Assembly (NCBI GenBank): GCA_038062295.1
Contig: JBBTXL010000006.1
Coordinates: 1 to 10,815, forward strand
DNA: 10,815 nucleotides
Direction of reading: 5' to 3'
Origin: JBBTXL01 sp038062295
GTDB taxonomy: Bacteria; Patescibacteriota; Minisyncoccia; GWC2-36-17; WO2-46-25
This document shows, piece after piece, positions 1-6,577 of the stretch. Numbering within the stretch: the first letter of the stretch is position 1; each line of letters begins with the position of its first letter. The position numbers and the translations under genes are program-made. A model generated the notes under the pieces. It searched no databases. It was not told where the DNA came from and was given only the letters and a program-made list of their open reading frames with translations.

Positions 1-1751
1 GCACTGCTACGTTGTATATTACGCCGCCGCAAACCGCGGGACAGGGGAACTACCCGCTTGCCATCACCGGCATCGGCGGGACGAATCCGGTGCAGTCGGA
101 CTCCGTTTCGTATGTGCTGACGGTGACGCAAGGGTTCACCTTTGACGTTTCGCTCATCGGTTCGTCGTCCGGGACGGCGGTGCGGGGGAGCGGCACACCC
201 GTCATCATATCCACCAATATTGTTCTCACCAGCGGCGCTTCCCACGCGGTGACACTCGCCGCCGACGTCGGTTCCAGCGGCGTGAGCGTCAGTTTTGCGG
301 GCGGAGACCCAACCTGCACGCCCGCGCCGCCCACCAACTCCTGCCAGAAGCAGATCATGCTCACTGCGCCTGCGGGAGCCGCGCTGTATCCCGACCCCAT
401 GGACCCAACATCCACAACACTCCCTGTGCAGGTCTACGGTACCTATGGTTCGCAGACCAAACCCCAGCCGCCCATCACCTACAACCTTGCCGTTATAGAC
501 TCGTTCACATTCAACCTCTCTGCGTCGCCTGCCGTTCCGCCCAGCATCAATGCCGGAGATTTTTCTGATGCGATCATCACCGCAAACAACATCGGGGGCG
601 GGCAGGGATGGGAGGACATTGCGCTCTCCTACTCCGTATCTCCGCCAAGCGCCGACCTGACCGTTTCTTTTGGAGCCGCAATGATACGCGACGATATGAG
701 TACGTTACCGATGACCAATCAAGCGCACATCACCACGCTTGGCACTATTCAGCCGGACAACTATGTTATTGTCATTATCGGCACTTACAACGGGCCGTCG
801 GGGTCGGTTATCCGGTCGGCGACCGTGCCGCTGGTTGTCGGAACAACACTGTCGTTTTCCTTGAGCTCCGTGCCCGACAGTGAGCGCATCGGCACAAAGC
901 CGGGGGCGAGCGCCGGCCCCGTTACCATTACCGCGCTCAACGAGTCACCCGAGGACCAGCCATCCGCAAGTCCCATTGCATTCACCATCGGCGATACGGC
1001 CGACTACCGGTTACCCGCCGATGTGACGGTGTGCGTGAACAATATATCTTCCTGCGGCGATGAGGCGTGGTTTGCGGCGCAGGCGGTTGGGTGCGTGACG
1101 CCGCTTCCGCCGCAAAACGGGCAAACCTGCCAGAGCCCGCCGCTGTACTTCACCATTGGTGCGAATGCCATCGACGGCACCTACAATATTCCCATTGTCG
1201 GCACCAGCGGCGGCGCCACCGTGCAGGTCAAACAGTTGATGCAGTATACGCTCAAGGTCGGCCTGCTCACCTTGACGCAGTTCCCGCTGCCGCAACAGCC
1301 GCCGCAGTTTGCCACCGACCCGCACCAGCGGCCGCAATTTTCTTTGCCTCCCGTTGCATGGGATCCGCCCGCGGTGTTTGCCGGGGATTGGGTTACCTTT
1401 ACGTCGTCGCCGACGGTGTATGAGGCCGGACAGGGGGGAACCAACGCGGCAACGCCGGCAACGGCAAGCAACGCGTCCGCCTGCGTAAACTACGCTCCCG
1501 TCGGAACGGCGGTCGGCGCATGCGTACCCACTTCGTTCAATACGGCCGGGTATCCGCGCCAGTTTATTGGCTCCGGAAACTTTACTGTTGCCATGACCGT
1601 TGAGGACGCGACCGACCAATGCTATCCGTTCAGCGGGAGCGGCGGCACCCCCACCAATCCTTGTTCATGCTCCGCGCAGTTGTCCGTCGGCGGCGCGAAC
1701 ATCTTTGAAGTTGCAAAACCCCGGCCGTTCTTCAGGGAAATAAAACCGTAG
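1..1751 (+). CDS. Partial surface/secreted protein with repeated Ig-like domains (C-terminal part)
   Basis: The reading frame is open from the left edge (first full codon at base 3), so the N-terminus, including any signal peptide or pilin-type leader, is missing. Residue numbers here count from the TTG at base 12. About 580 residues are visible, rich in Thr, Ser, Pro, Gly and Val with almost no charged clusters, as in extracellular beta-sandwich repeats. Three units start with an F-x-hydrophobic-S strand (residues 42, 165 and 280) and end with a G-x-Y strand followed by a Y-x-L-x-V strand (about 156-161, 271-276, 411-416). A last PKD-like domain covers about 453-561. Closely spaced Cys pairs (102/111, 341/348, 361/373, 491/504, 537/551) suggest disulfide-closed loops. 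There is no sortase motif or C-terminal membrane segment; the protein ends in a short basic, aromatic tail. It may be an adhesin or pilus-associated protein, judged only from its place before pilM. Confidence 0.75.
   Translation, partial: TATLYITPPQTAGQGNYPLAITGIGGTNPVQSDSVSYVLTVTQGFTFDVSLIGSSSGTAVRGSGTPVIISTNIVLTSGASHAVTLAADVGSSGVSVSFAGGDPTCTPAPPTNSCQKQIMLTAPAGAALYPDPMDPTSTTLPVQVYGTYGSQTKPQPPITYNLAVIDSFTFNLSASPAVPPSINAGDFSDAIITANNIGGGQGWEDIALSYSVSPPSADLTVSFGAAMIRDDMSTLPMTNQAHITTLGTIQPDNYVIVIIGTYNGPSGSVIRSATVPLVVGTTLSFSLSSVPDSERIGTKPGASAGPVTITALNESPEDQPSASPIAFTIGDTADYRLPADVTVCVNNISSCGDEAWFAAQAVGCVTPLPPQNGQTCQSPPLYFTIGANAIDGTYNIPIVGTSGGATVQVKQLMQYTLKVGLLTLTQFPLPQQPPQFATDPHQRPQFSLPPVAWDPPAVFAGDWVTFTSSPTVYEAGQGGTNAATPATASNASACVNYAPVGTAVGACVPTSFNTAGYPRQFIGSGNFTVAMTVEDATDQCYPFSGSGGTPTNPCSCSAQLSVGGANIFEVAKPRPFFREIKP
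135..1259 (+). repeat. Three degenerate tandem Ig-like protein repeats
   Basis: Three units of about 110-137 residues share the same start and end pattern: bases 135-494, 504-839 and 849-1259. A further unit end is visible at residues 33-38, so the array runs past the left edge. The pattern (FxLS-type first strand, G-x-Y and then Y-x-L-x-V closing strands) is the usual one for prokaryotic Ig-like tandem domains. The units have diverged too far for DNA-level repeats to be seen. Confidence 0.6.
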
Positions 1752-1754
1752 GAA

Positions 1755-1799
1755 CAGCTTCATCAGCTTTTAGAAAAAACAAGAAAGCTGACGAAGCTG
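1755..1799 (+). other. Strong inverted repeat between the surface-protein gene and pilM
   Basis: The left arm cagcttcatcagcttt (1755-1770) pairs with aaagctgacgaagctg (1784-1799): 15 of 16 positions pair, with one A-C mismatch (1762/1792). The loop of 13 bases is A-rich. The hairpin begins 3 bases after the upstream stop codon and ends 9 bases before the pilM start. There is no T-run after the stem, so it is not a standard intrinsic terminator; it may end, pause or protect transcripts, or be a dispersed repeat. Confidence 0.6.
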
Positions 1800-1808
1800 A
1801 CGAATCCC

Positions 1809-2936
1809 ATGAATCTTTTTTCTTTCTTCAAACCAAAAAGCGCGCTCGGCATTGATATTGGGACATCGGCGCTCAAGATCGTGCAGCTTGCACGCGCGGG
1901 TGACACGTGGAAGCTCGAAAACTACGGCGAGATCTCGTTCCTTCAGGGGCGCGCCCCGATGGAAGCGTATCAGCAAAATGCGCTCAAGATGTCCGACGGT
2001 GAGATCGCGGAGTTGCTTTCGCGCATCATTGCCCAGTCAAAGGCCACGGCAAAAACCGCCGCTATGTCATTGCCGGTTTTTTCCAGTTTCTCAACCATTA
2101 TTGAGCTGCCCGCGATGCCGAAAGACGAAATGGAAAAAGCGATCCAGTTCGAGGCGCGGCAATATGTTCCCATCCCGCTTTCGGAAGTTTCGCTTGACTT
2201 TATGATCATTGGGGAAGGACGGAAAGACATTACGCCGCCCGCGACTTCGCCCGTTGCGGTCGTGAGCAATGTGTCCCCGCAAGCGTCGCCGCACAAAAAA
2301 AAGCATGTGGAAGTGCTTTTGGTCGCCGTTCCCAACGAGATCACGCAGAAATACCGCCGCATCGCGGAGCAGATTGGTCTGTCGCTTGCGGCGATCGAGA
2401 TCGAGACGTTCCCGTTGGCGCGCGCGCTGCTTCCGGATCCCCGCGTCGTTACGGTCATTGTTGATATTGGGGCGCGTTCCACCGACATTTGCATCGTGGA
2501 CAACGGGTTCGTGCGTATTTCGCACAACTTTGAATTTTCGGGCGTGGATATCACCAAAGCATACGCGGAGTTCGCGAAAGTTGATTTTTTGGATGCAGAG
2601 AAGAAGAAAAAGATGACCGGATTGAACCTGACGCCGGGGCAGTTGTCCGGTGCGGTGTCCTTGACGGCGATCTTGGATGATATCATCAACGAGACCGATC
2701 GCATTATGGCATCCTATTTCAACAAAACCGGCCGCTCGGTCGCGGCCGTGCTGTTGGCAGGCGGCGGCGCGAACATGCCGGGAATGAAAGAGCGGTTTGC
2801 CGAGAAGTTGCCGCATATCCAGGTATCGGTGGGAAATGCGTTTGAGCATGTCAGGTATCCCCCCGAACTTGCGCATGTGCTTGCCGAGCGTGGCCCGTCG
2901 CTTGCGGTTGCCGTCGGGTTGGCGATGCGGAGGTAA
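1809..2936 (+). CDS. pilM: Type IV pilus assembly protein PilM (actin-like ATP-binding protein)
   Basis: PilM is a cytoplasmic actin/FtsA-fold protein that binds the N-terminal tail of PilN and links the pilus motor to the membrane platform. The family's nucleotide-binding motifs are visible: the first phosphate loop GIDIGTSALK (residues 14-23), the second VDIGARSTD (218-226) and the adenosine-side motif LLAGGGANMPG (315-325). The length of 375 residues is slightly above the usual 350 or so. The excess is mostly a Pro/Ser/Ala- and Lys-rich segment around residues 136-166, between two strands of the 1C-like subdomain. The start at 1809 puts the first phosphate loop at the usual distance from the N-terminus. 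No Shine-Dalgarno sequence precedes it, and a strong hairpin ends 9 bases upstream. It heads the pilMNO set. Confidence 0.93.
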   Translation: MNLFSFFKPKSALGIDIGTSALKIVQLARAGDTWKLENYGEISFLQGRAPMEAYQQNALKMSDGEIAELLSRIIAQSKATAKTAAMSLPVFSSFSTIIELPAMPKDEMEKAIQFEARQYVPIPLSEVSLDFMIIGEGRKDITPPATSPVAVVSNVSPQASPHKKKHVEVLLVAVPNEITQKYRRIAEQIGLSLAAIEIETFPLARALLPDPRVVTVIVDIGARSTDICIVDNGFVRISHNFEFSGVDITKAYAEFAKVDFLDAEKKKKMTGLNLTPGQLSGAVSLTAILDDIINETDRIMASYFNKTGRSVAAVLLAGGGANMPGMKERFAEKLPHIQVSVGNAFEHVRYPPELAHVLAERGPSLAVAVGLAMRR

Positions 2937-3020
2937 CTTCGTTCGCTTACAGAAAAAGAATTTGTTATACTGATGTTACCTAACCAGCCAACGAAGCTGG
3001 TGAAGCGGTAAGGTGTTCAC
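2937..3020 (+). promoter_or_regulatory. Structured leader and possible promoter ahead of pilN
   Basis: An extended -10 element, TGTTATACT, lies at 2963-2971; a convincing -35 is not visible (TCGCTT at 17-base spacing). Downstream, ACCAGC (2983-2988) pairs with GCTGGT (2996-3001), and TTACC (2976-2980) can pair with GGTAA (3007-3011) outside it. The outer stem overlaps the first bases of the ribosome binding site AAGGTG (3010-3015), which sits 5 bases before the pilN ATG. This is the only clear Shine-Dalgarno-like site in the window. Regulation by sequestering this site is inferred. Confidence 0.4.
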
Positions 3021-3551
3021 ATGCCCGATATTTCTTTATTGCAGCGCGAATATGAGGTTATGGAGGACGTCAGCAGAGTGCCGGGTGTGGCGCTGACGGT
3101 GTGTTTAAGCATATTCATTGTCGCGGCGGGGGCGTACGCGGGACTCTATTTTTACAACGGCATTTTAGCCGAGCAGCTCGCCGCGCAGCAGAGAGAAATG
3201 GAAGAGCTTCGCACGAACGACGCGGCAAAAACACTCGAGGGGCTGCGGACATTCAGCAACAAGGCGCGGGTGCTCGCTTCGCTGCGCGAAAACCACCGGT
3301 ATCCGTCGAAAATGTTCGCGCGGGTGGAGCGCACCACGCACCCCGCGGCGCATTTTACGTCGGCACTCGCGGATGCAAAGACCACCACCATGAAGCTCAC
3401 GGGTTCCATCGAAAGCGCCGTCATGCTTGCGCGGCAAGTGGACATCTGGGTGCGCGACACCGAGTCCGTCTCCGGTTTTGCCCTCAAGAGCATCCGTTAC
3501 GGCGAGAACCACGCCGTGGAATTTGACCTTGAACTTACGGTGAAACCATAA
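3021..3551 (+). CDS. pilN: Type IV pilus assembly protein PilN
   Basis: PilN is a bitopic inner-membrane protein whose short cytoplasmic N-terminus docks on PilM and whose external domain pairs with PilO. The 176-residue product has a short cytoplasmic tail with ISLLQ at residues 4-8, resembling the conserved INLLP-type PilM-binding motif. One membrane helix follows at about 23-45, then a charged, probably coiled-coil stretch (49-90), then a small alpha/beta domain (about 107-176) with the strand pattern of the PilN core. Position between pilM and pilO supports the call. The start is fixed by the AAGGTG site 5 bases upstream. The stop codon overlaps the pilO start (TAATG), so the two are probably translationally coupled. 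Confidence 0.87.
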   Translation: MPDISLLQREYEVMEDVSRVPGVALTVCLSIFIVAAGAYAGLYFYNGILAEQLAAQQREMEELRTNDAAKTLEGLRTFSNKARVLASLRENHRYPSKMFARVERTTHPAAHFTSALADAKTTTMKLTGSIESAVMLARQVDIWVRDTESVSGFALKSIRYGENHAVEFDLELTVKP

Positions 3552-4156
3552 TGGACAGGCGCTATGTCATCGCAGGATTGCTTTTTGTCGCCGCGGTCAT
3601 CGTTGGAACGGTATTTACGTATCCCGCGTATCAAAAAGAGCGGTCGCTTGCGGGTCAGGTTGTAGAACGAAGCAATGAAGTGGCGCAACAGCGGTCGGTG
3701 CTCAAAAACATCAAAGATGTTGAGCATCGCTATGAAACGACCAAGGCAAGCGTGGAACGCATGTTTTCTGTGCTGCCGGTGTGGAGCGCCGCGAGCATTC
3801 CGGAGTTACTGATAGAACTTGAAGGACTTGCCAGAACGAACGGCATTTCCGTTGAGAGTATCAGTTTTCAGGAAGCAAAGAATCCTTCCGCCGCAGGCGA
3901 ACCGGGCGAACAAAGAAATGTCGGATATCGAACCGTTACCGTCGCCGCAGGAGCACGAGGAACGTACGAAAGCATGAAAGGTTTTTTGCAGGCAGTTGAG
4001 TCAAGCCAGCATCTTATGGACGTCATCACACTTTCGCTTACTGCCGCGGACGCCCCGCAAGAGCGGACGGGAACGACCACCGAAGAAGTTCTTGAGGAGC
4101 GCGGCGCAAGCGATATTTTTTCATACACCATTTCCATCAACGCATATTATCAGTAA
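3551..4156 (+). CDS. pilO: Type IV pilus assembly protein PilO
   Basis: PilO is the membrane partner of PilN; their heterodimer forms the alignment complex between the inner-membrane motor and the outer parts of the pilus machine. The 201-residue product has a very short cytoplasmic N-terminus, a membrane helix at about residues 6-24, a coiled-coil-like region (29-75), and a ferredoxin-like PilO domain (about 77-201) with the typical I-P-E-L-L-I-E-L-E helix. An acidic, Thr/Glu-rich loop (about 167-187) interrupts the last strands. The ATG shares its A with the pilN stop codon. There is no good Shine-Dalgarno site, in keeping with coupling to pilN. Five bases separate it from the next gene. 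Confidence 0.87.
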   Translation: MDRRYVIAGLLFVAAVIVGTVFTYPAYQKERSLAGQVVERSNEVAQQRSVLKNIKDVEHRYETTKASVERMFSVLPVWSAASIPELLIELEGLARTNGISVESISFQEAKNPSAAGEPGEQRNVGYRTVTVAAGARGTYESMKGFLQAVESSQHLMDVITLSLTAADAPQERTGTTTEEVLEERGASDIFSYTISINAYYQ

Positions 4157-4161
4157 GTCCC

Positions 4162-4461
4162 ATGAGATTTTTACCCACCAATCCAAAAACACGACGCATG
4201 ATCATGATGGCAGCCGCAACTGCCGTTGCGCTTGCCGCGTTCGTGTATCTCTACCTGGCGTTCTTTTCTTTCCCGGAAAGCCAGGCGCTTCGCAGCGAAG
4301 ACATCAGAAAAAAGGTTTCGGAAGAAACGGTGCGAAAGATCGATCAGGACATCACCGACATCGAGCGTGAACTCGCCGACCCGTTCTATGCGGGGCTGAA
4401 AAAGAACACCTGGGTCCCCAATACCGCCGTTGCGGGGAAACGCAATCCCTTTGTGGAATAA
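4162..4461 (+). CDS. Small membrane protein in the pilP position
   Basis: The 99-residue product has a basic N-terminus, one membrane helix (about residues 16-35), a charged helix with coiled-coil character (about 44-72) and a tail ending GKRNPFVE. In proteobacterial T4P operons pilP follows pilO, and its product is a lipoprotein with an (N/D)PF-type segment and a beta domain that binds the secretin PilQ. Here there is no lipobox cysteine and no beta domain; only an anchored helix and the NPF-type tail remain. It is probably a reduced functional stand-in for PilP, as expected where there is no secretin, but homology cannot be shown by eye. The gene lies 5 bases after pilO and 2 bases before pilB, without a Shine-Dalgarno site. 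Confidence 0.7.
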   Translation: MRFLPTNPKTRRMIMMAAATAVALAAFVYLYLAFFSFPESQALRSEDIRKKVSEETVRKIDQDITDIERELADPFYAGLKKNTWVPNTAVAGKRNPFVE

Positions 4462-4463
4462 CC

Positions 4464-6185
4464 ATGCCAAAGACACTGATCGATATTTTAGAGGAAGGGG
4501 GGAAGATAAGTTCGGCTGATGCCGACTCGTTTCGCCGCGAACTGCGCACCAAGCGTATTACCGAGGAAGACTCCCTTTTGGCAAAGCTTCCGGAAGATAT
4601 TGTGTTCGATGCCAAGGCGAAGTTCTACGGCGTTCCGTTAAAGGCACTGGAGGAGGACTATGTTATTCCTCCCGACGCGCTCACCCAGATCCCGGAGGAA
4701 ACCGCAAAGATCTACAAGTTCATTCCGCTGGGAAAAATAGACGAAGATACCATTGAAGTCGGCATGGTGAATCCCCAGGACGTGAAGGTGCTTGACGCGC
4801 TCAAGTTCGTGCTGACGAGCAAAAACCTGAACGCAAAGATCTTCCTCATCACGAGTCGGCAATTCGAACTGCTCTATCAGCAGTATTCCAGTCTGCACGG
4901 CGAGGTGAAAGAGGCGTTGGAGCATCTGGAAGAAGATGTTGCCGACATCGATACCGTGATCGGCGAGAAATATAACATTGAAGAGCTGACGGCCGATGCG
5001 CCGATCGCCCGGGTGGTCGCCGTCATTTTCAAGCACGCGTTCGAGGCGCGCGCGTCCGACATTCACATTGAACCGCTCGACAAAAACACCCGCGTGCGAT
5101 TTCGTGTGGACGGCGTGCTCCATACGAGCTTGATGCTGCCCAAAAGCATCCATGCCGCCATTGTTTCTCGCATAAAAATCCTGACGAATTTAAAGATCGA
5201 CGAATCCCGTGTCCCGCAGGACGGCCGCTTTCGGTCCCGCATCAGCGGCAACATCATCGACTTCCGCGTTTCTTCGTTCCCTACGATCAGCGGCGAGAAG
5301 ATCGTGATGCGCTTGCTGGACCCGTTCGCCGGGGTCAAGCCCCTGGAAGACCTCGGTTTTGTCGGACATGGTCTTGCCGTCATCAGGCGGGCGGTTGAAA
5401 AGCCGTACGGCATGATGCTCATGACCGGGCCGACGGGTTCCGGAAAGTCAACGACGTTGCAGTCGCTGCTCGGTTCCATCAACCGGGAAGGGGTGAACCT
5501 GGTGAGCTTGGAAGATCCGGTGGAATACAACATTGAGGGAGTGAACCAGTCGCCCGTGCGGCCGGAACTGGGGTATACCTTTGCGGTTGGTTTGCGGAGC
5601 ATTTTGCGCCAGGACCCTGACATTGTAATGGTGGGGGAGATCCGCGACCGCGAGACCGCGCAGTTGGCGATCCACGCGGCGCTCACCGGGCATCTTGTCA
5701 TGACGACGCTGCATACCAACAACGCTTTGGGTGTTATCCCGCGGTTGATAGACATGGGTGCAGAGCCGTACCTTCTGCCGTCGGCGGTTATTTTGGCTGC
5801 CGCGCAGCGTTTGGTGCGGCGGTTGTGTCCCGATTGCAAACACGAAGTGGAAGCGACCGGCCGGGCGCGTCAGCTTATCGACGAAGTGGTGACGTCCATG
5901 TCCGAATCCCTGCGCCGCGAGGTCGCCAAGGATTCTTACATGATCTGGCAGGCGGAGGGCTGCGGGAAGTGTATGCACAAAGGTACCAAGGGGCGATTGG
6001 TCATCTTTGAAGCGATGGAAATGACGCCGGAGCTCAAACAGCTGATCGTTGAGGGTAAGGTGACGGAAGCCAATATTATTGCCGAGGCCGTGCGCCAGGG
6101 CATGGTGACAATGAAGCAGGACGGCATCATGAAAGTGCTTGGGGGGCACGTGTCGCTGGAAGAGGTTTTGCAAACCACGACATAA
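4464..6185 (+). CDS. pilB: Type IV pilus extension ATPase PilB (GspE family)
   Basis: PilB is the cytoplasmic hexameric ATPase that powers pilus assembly through PilC. The 573 residues show the full family layout. A GspE/MshE-type N-terminal domain covers about 1-150 and a PAS-like N2 domain about 175-290. The motor domain has Walker A GPTGSGKST (322-330), an Asp box (about 349-364), Walker B DIVMVGEIRD (386-395) and a His box TGHLVMTTLHTNN (408-420). The tetracysteine zinc site is complete: C455/C458 and C500/C503, typical of PilB/GspE and absent from PilT. Length and motifs are normal, so it should be active. It starts 2 bases after the pilP-position gene with no Shine-Dalgarno site, so its expression probably depends on upstream translation. 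Its last codons contain a promoter-like sequence for the next gene. Confidence 0.96.
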   Translation: MPKTLIDILEEGGKISSADADSFRRELRTKRITEEDSLLAKLPEDIVFDAKAKFYGVPLKALEEDYVIPPDALTQIPEETAKIYKFIPLGKIDEDTIEVGMVNPQDVKVLDALKFVLTSKNLNAKIFLITSRQFELLYQQYSSLHGEVKEALEHLEEDVADIDTVIGEKYNIEELTADAPIARVVAVIFKHAFEARASDIHIEPLDKNTRVRFRVDGVLHTSLMLPKSIHAAIVSRIKILTNLKIDESRVPQDGRFRSRISGNIIDFRVSSFPTISGEKIVMRLLDPFAGVKPLEDLGFVGHGLAVIRRAVEKPYGMMLMTGPTGSGKSTTLQSLLGSINREGVNLVSLEDPVEYNIEGVNQSPVRPELGYTFAVGLRSILRQDPDIVMVGEIRDRETAQLAIHAALTGHLVMTTLHTNNALGVIPRLIDMGAEPYLLPSAVILAAAQRLVRRLCPDCKHEVEATGRARQLIDEVVTSMSESLRREVAKDSYMIWQAEGCGKCMHKGTKGRLVIFEAMEMTPELKQLIVEGKVTEANIIAEAVRQGMVTMKQDGIMKVLGGHVSLEEVLQTTT

Positions 6186-6196
6186 TACGATATGAT
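6168..6196 (+). promoter_or_regulatory. Putative sigma70-type promoter for the response regulator-pilT pair
   Basis: TTGCAA (6168-6173) and TATGAT (6191-6196) are separated by exactly 17 bases; they match the consensus hexamers at 4 of 6 and 5 of 6 positions. The -35 lies inside the end of pilB. Initiation about 7 bases after the -10 would fall within 3 bases of the ATG at 6206, giving an almost leaderless mRNA. This agrees with the absence of a ribosome binding site. Confidence 0.45.
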
Positions 6197-6205
6197 GATA
6201 TACAT

Positions 6206-6577
6206 ATGAAGACTGTGCTTATCGTGGAGGACGATGTTTTTTTGTCCGACATGTATCAGACAAAATTTACGGAGTCCGGGTATGTCGTGAACGTTGCGCA
6301 GGACGGCGCGCAGGCGCTTGCGATGCTCCAGGGCGGCGTGCGGCCGGACGTCGTATTGCTGGACATCGTCATGCCGAAAATGGACGGGCTTGAAGTGCTC
6401 GCCGTCATCAAAAAAGAAGAGAAATTCAAAGACATTCCCGTGATCCTTTTGACCAATCTTGGCCAGGAAAGCGATGTCGAGCGGGGCATGGAAACGGGCG
6501 CCAAGGCATATCTCGTGAAAGCCCATTTCACACCTTCCGAATTGGTCAAAAAAACCGAGGAAATTCTCGCGGCATGA
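6206..6577 (+). CDS. Single-domain response regulator (CheY-like receiver) in the T4P cluster
   Basis: The 123-residue protein is a stand-alone receiver domain with no DNA-binding or enzymatic output. The acidic pocket is E8/D9/D10, the phospho-acceptor is D53 (VVLLDIVMPKMDG), the switch Thr is T83, the aromatic switch is Y102 and the conserved Lys is K105. After K105 the usual cis-proline is replaced by Ala (LVKAHFTP). As far as I recall, receivers in CPR pilus clusters often look like this. It should be phosphorylated by a histidine kinase encoded elsewhere; none is in the window. Its place between pilB and pilT, with a 4-base overlap into pilT, suggests that it tunes pilus extension or retraction by contact with a motor protein, as CheY-like proteins do in twitching systems. 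That role is inferred. Confidence 0.92.
   Translation: MKTVLIVEDDVFLSDMYQTKFTESGYVVNVAQDGAQALAMLQGGVRPDVVLLDIVMPKMDGLEVLAVIKKEEKFKDIPVILLTNLGQESDVERGMETGAKAYLVKAHFTPSELVKKTEEILAA

Noticed and set aside
1011..1619. Minus-strand 202-codon frame opposite the Ig-like protein, rich in Arg and Gly
   Set aside because: The composition is the typical antisense shadow of a Pro/Ala/Thr-rich protein; no start signal or domain.
5063..5839. Long minus-strand open frame (258 codons) opposite pilB, and similar ones opposite pilM (244 and 261 codons)
   Set aside because: They lie entirely opposite genes with unmistakable conserved motifs, show no recognisable domain, and are expected by chance in GC-rich coding DNA.
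6575..6577. TGA recoded as glycine (code 25 of some CPR lineages)
   Set aside because: TGA ends the receiver domain at its normal length, and pilT begins in its own frame at the overlapping ATG; the standard code fits everything here.
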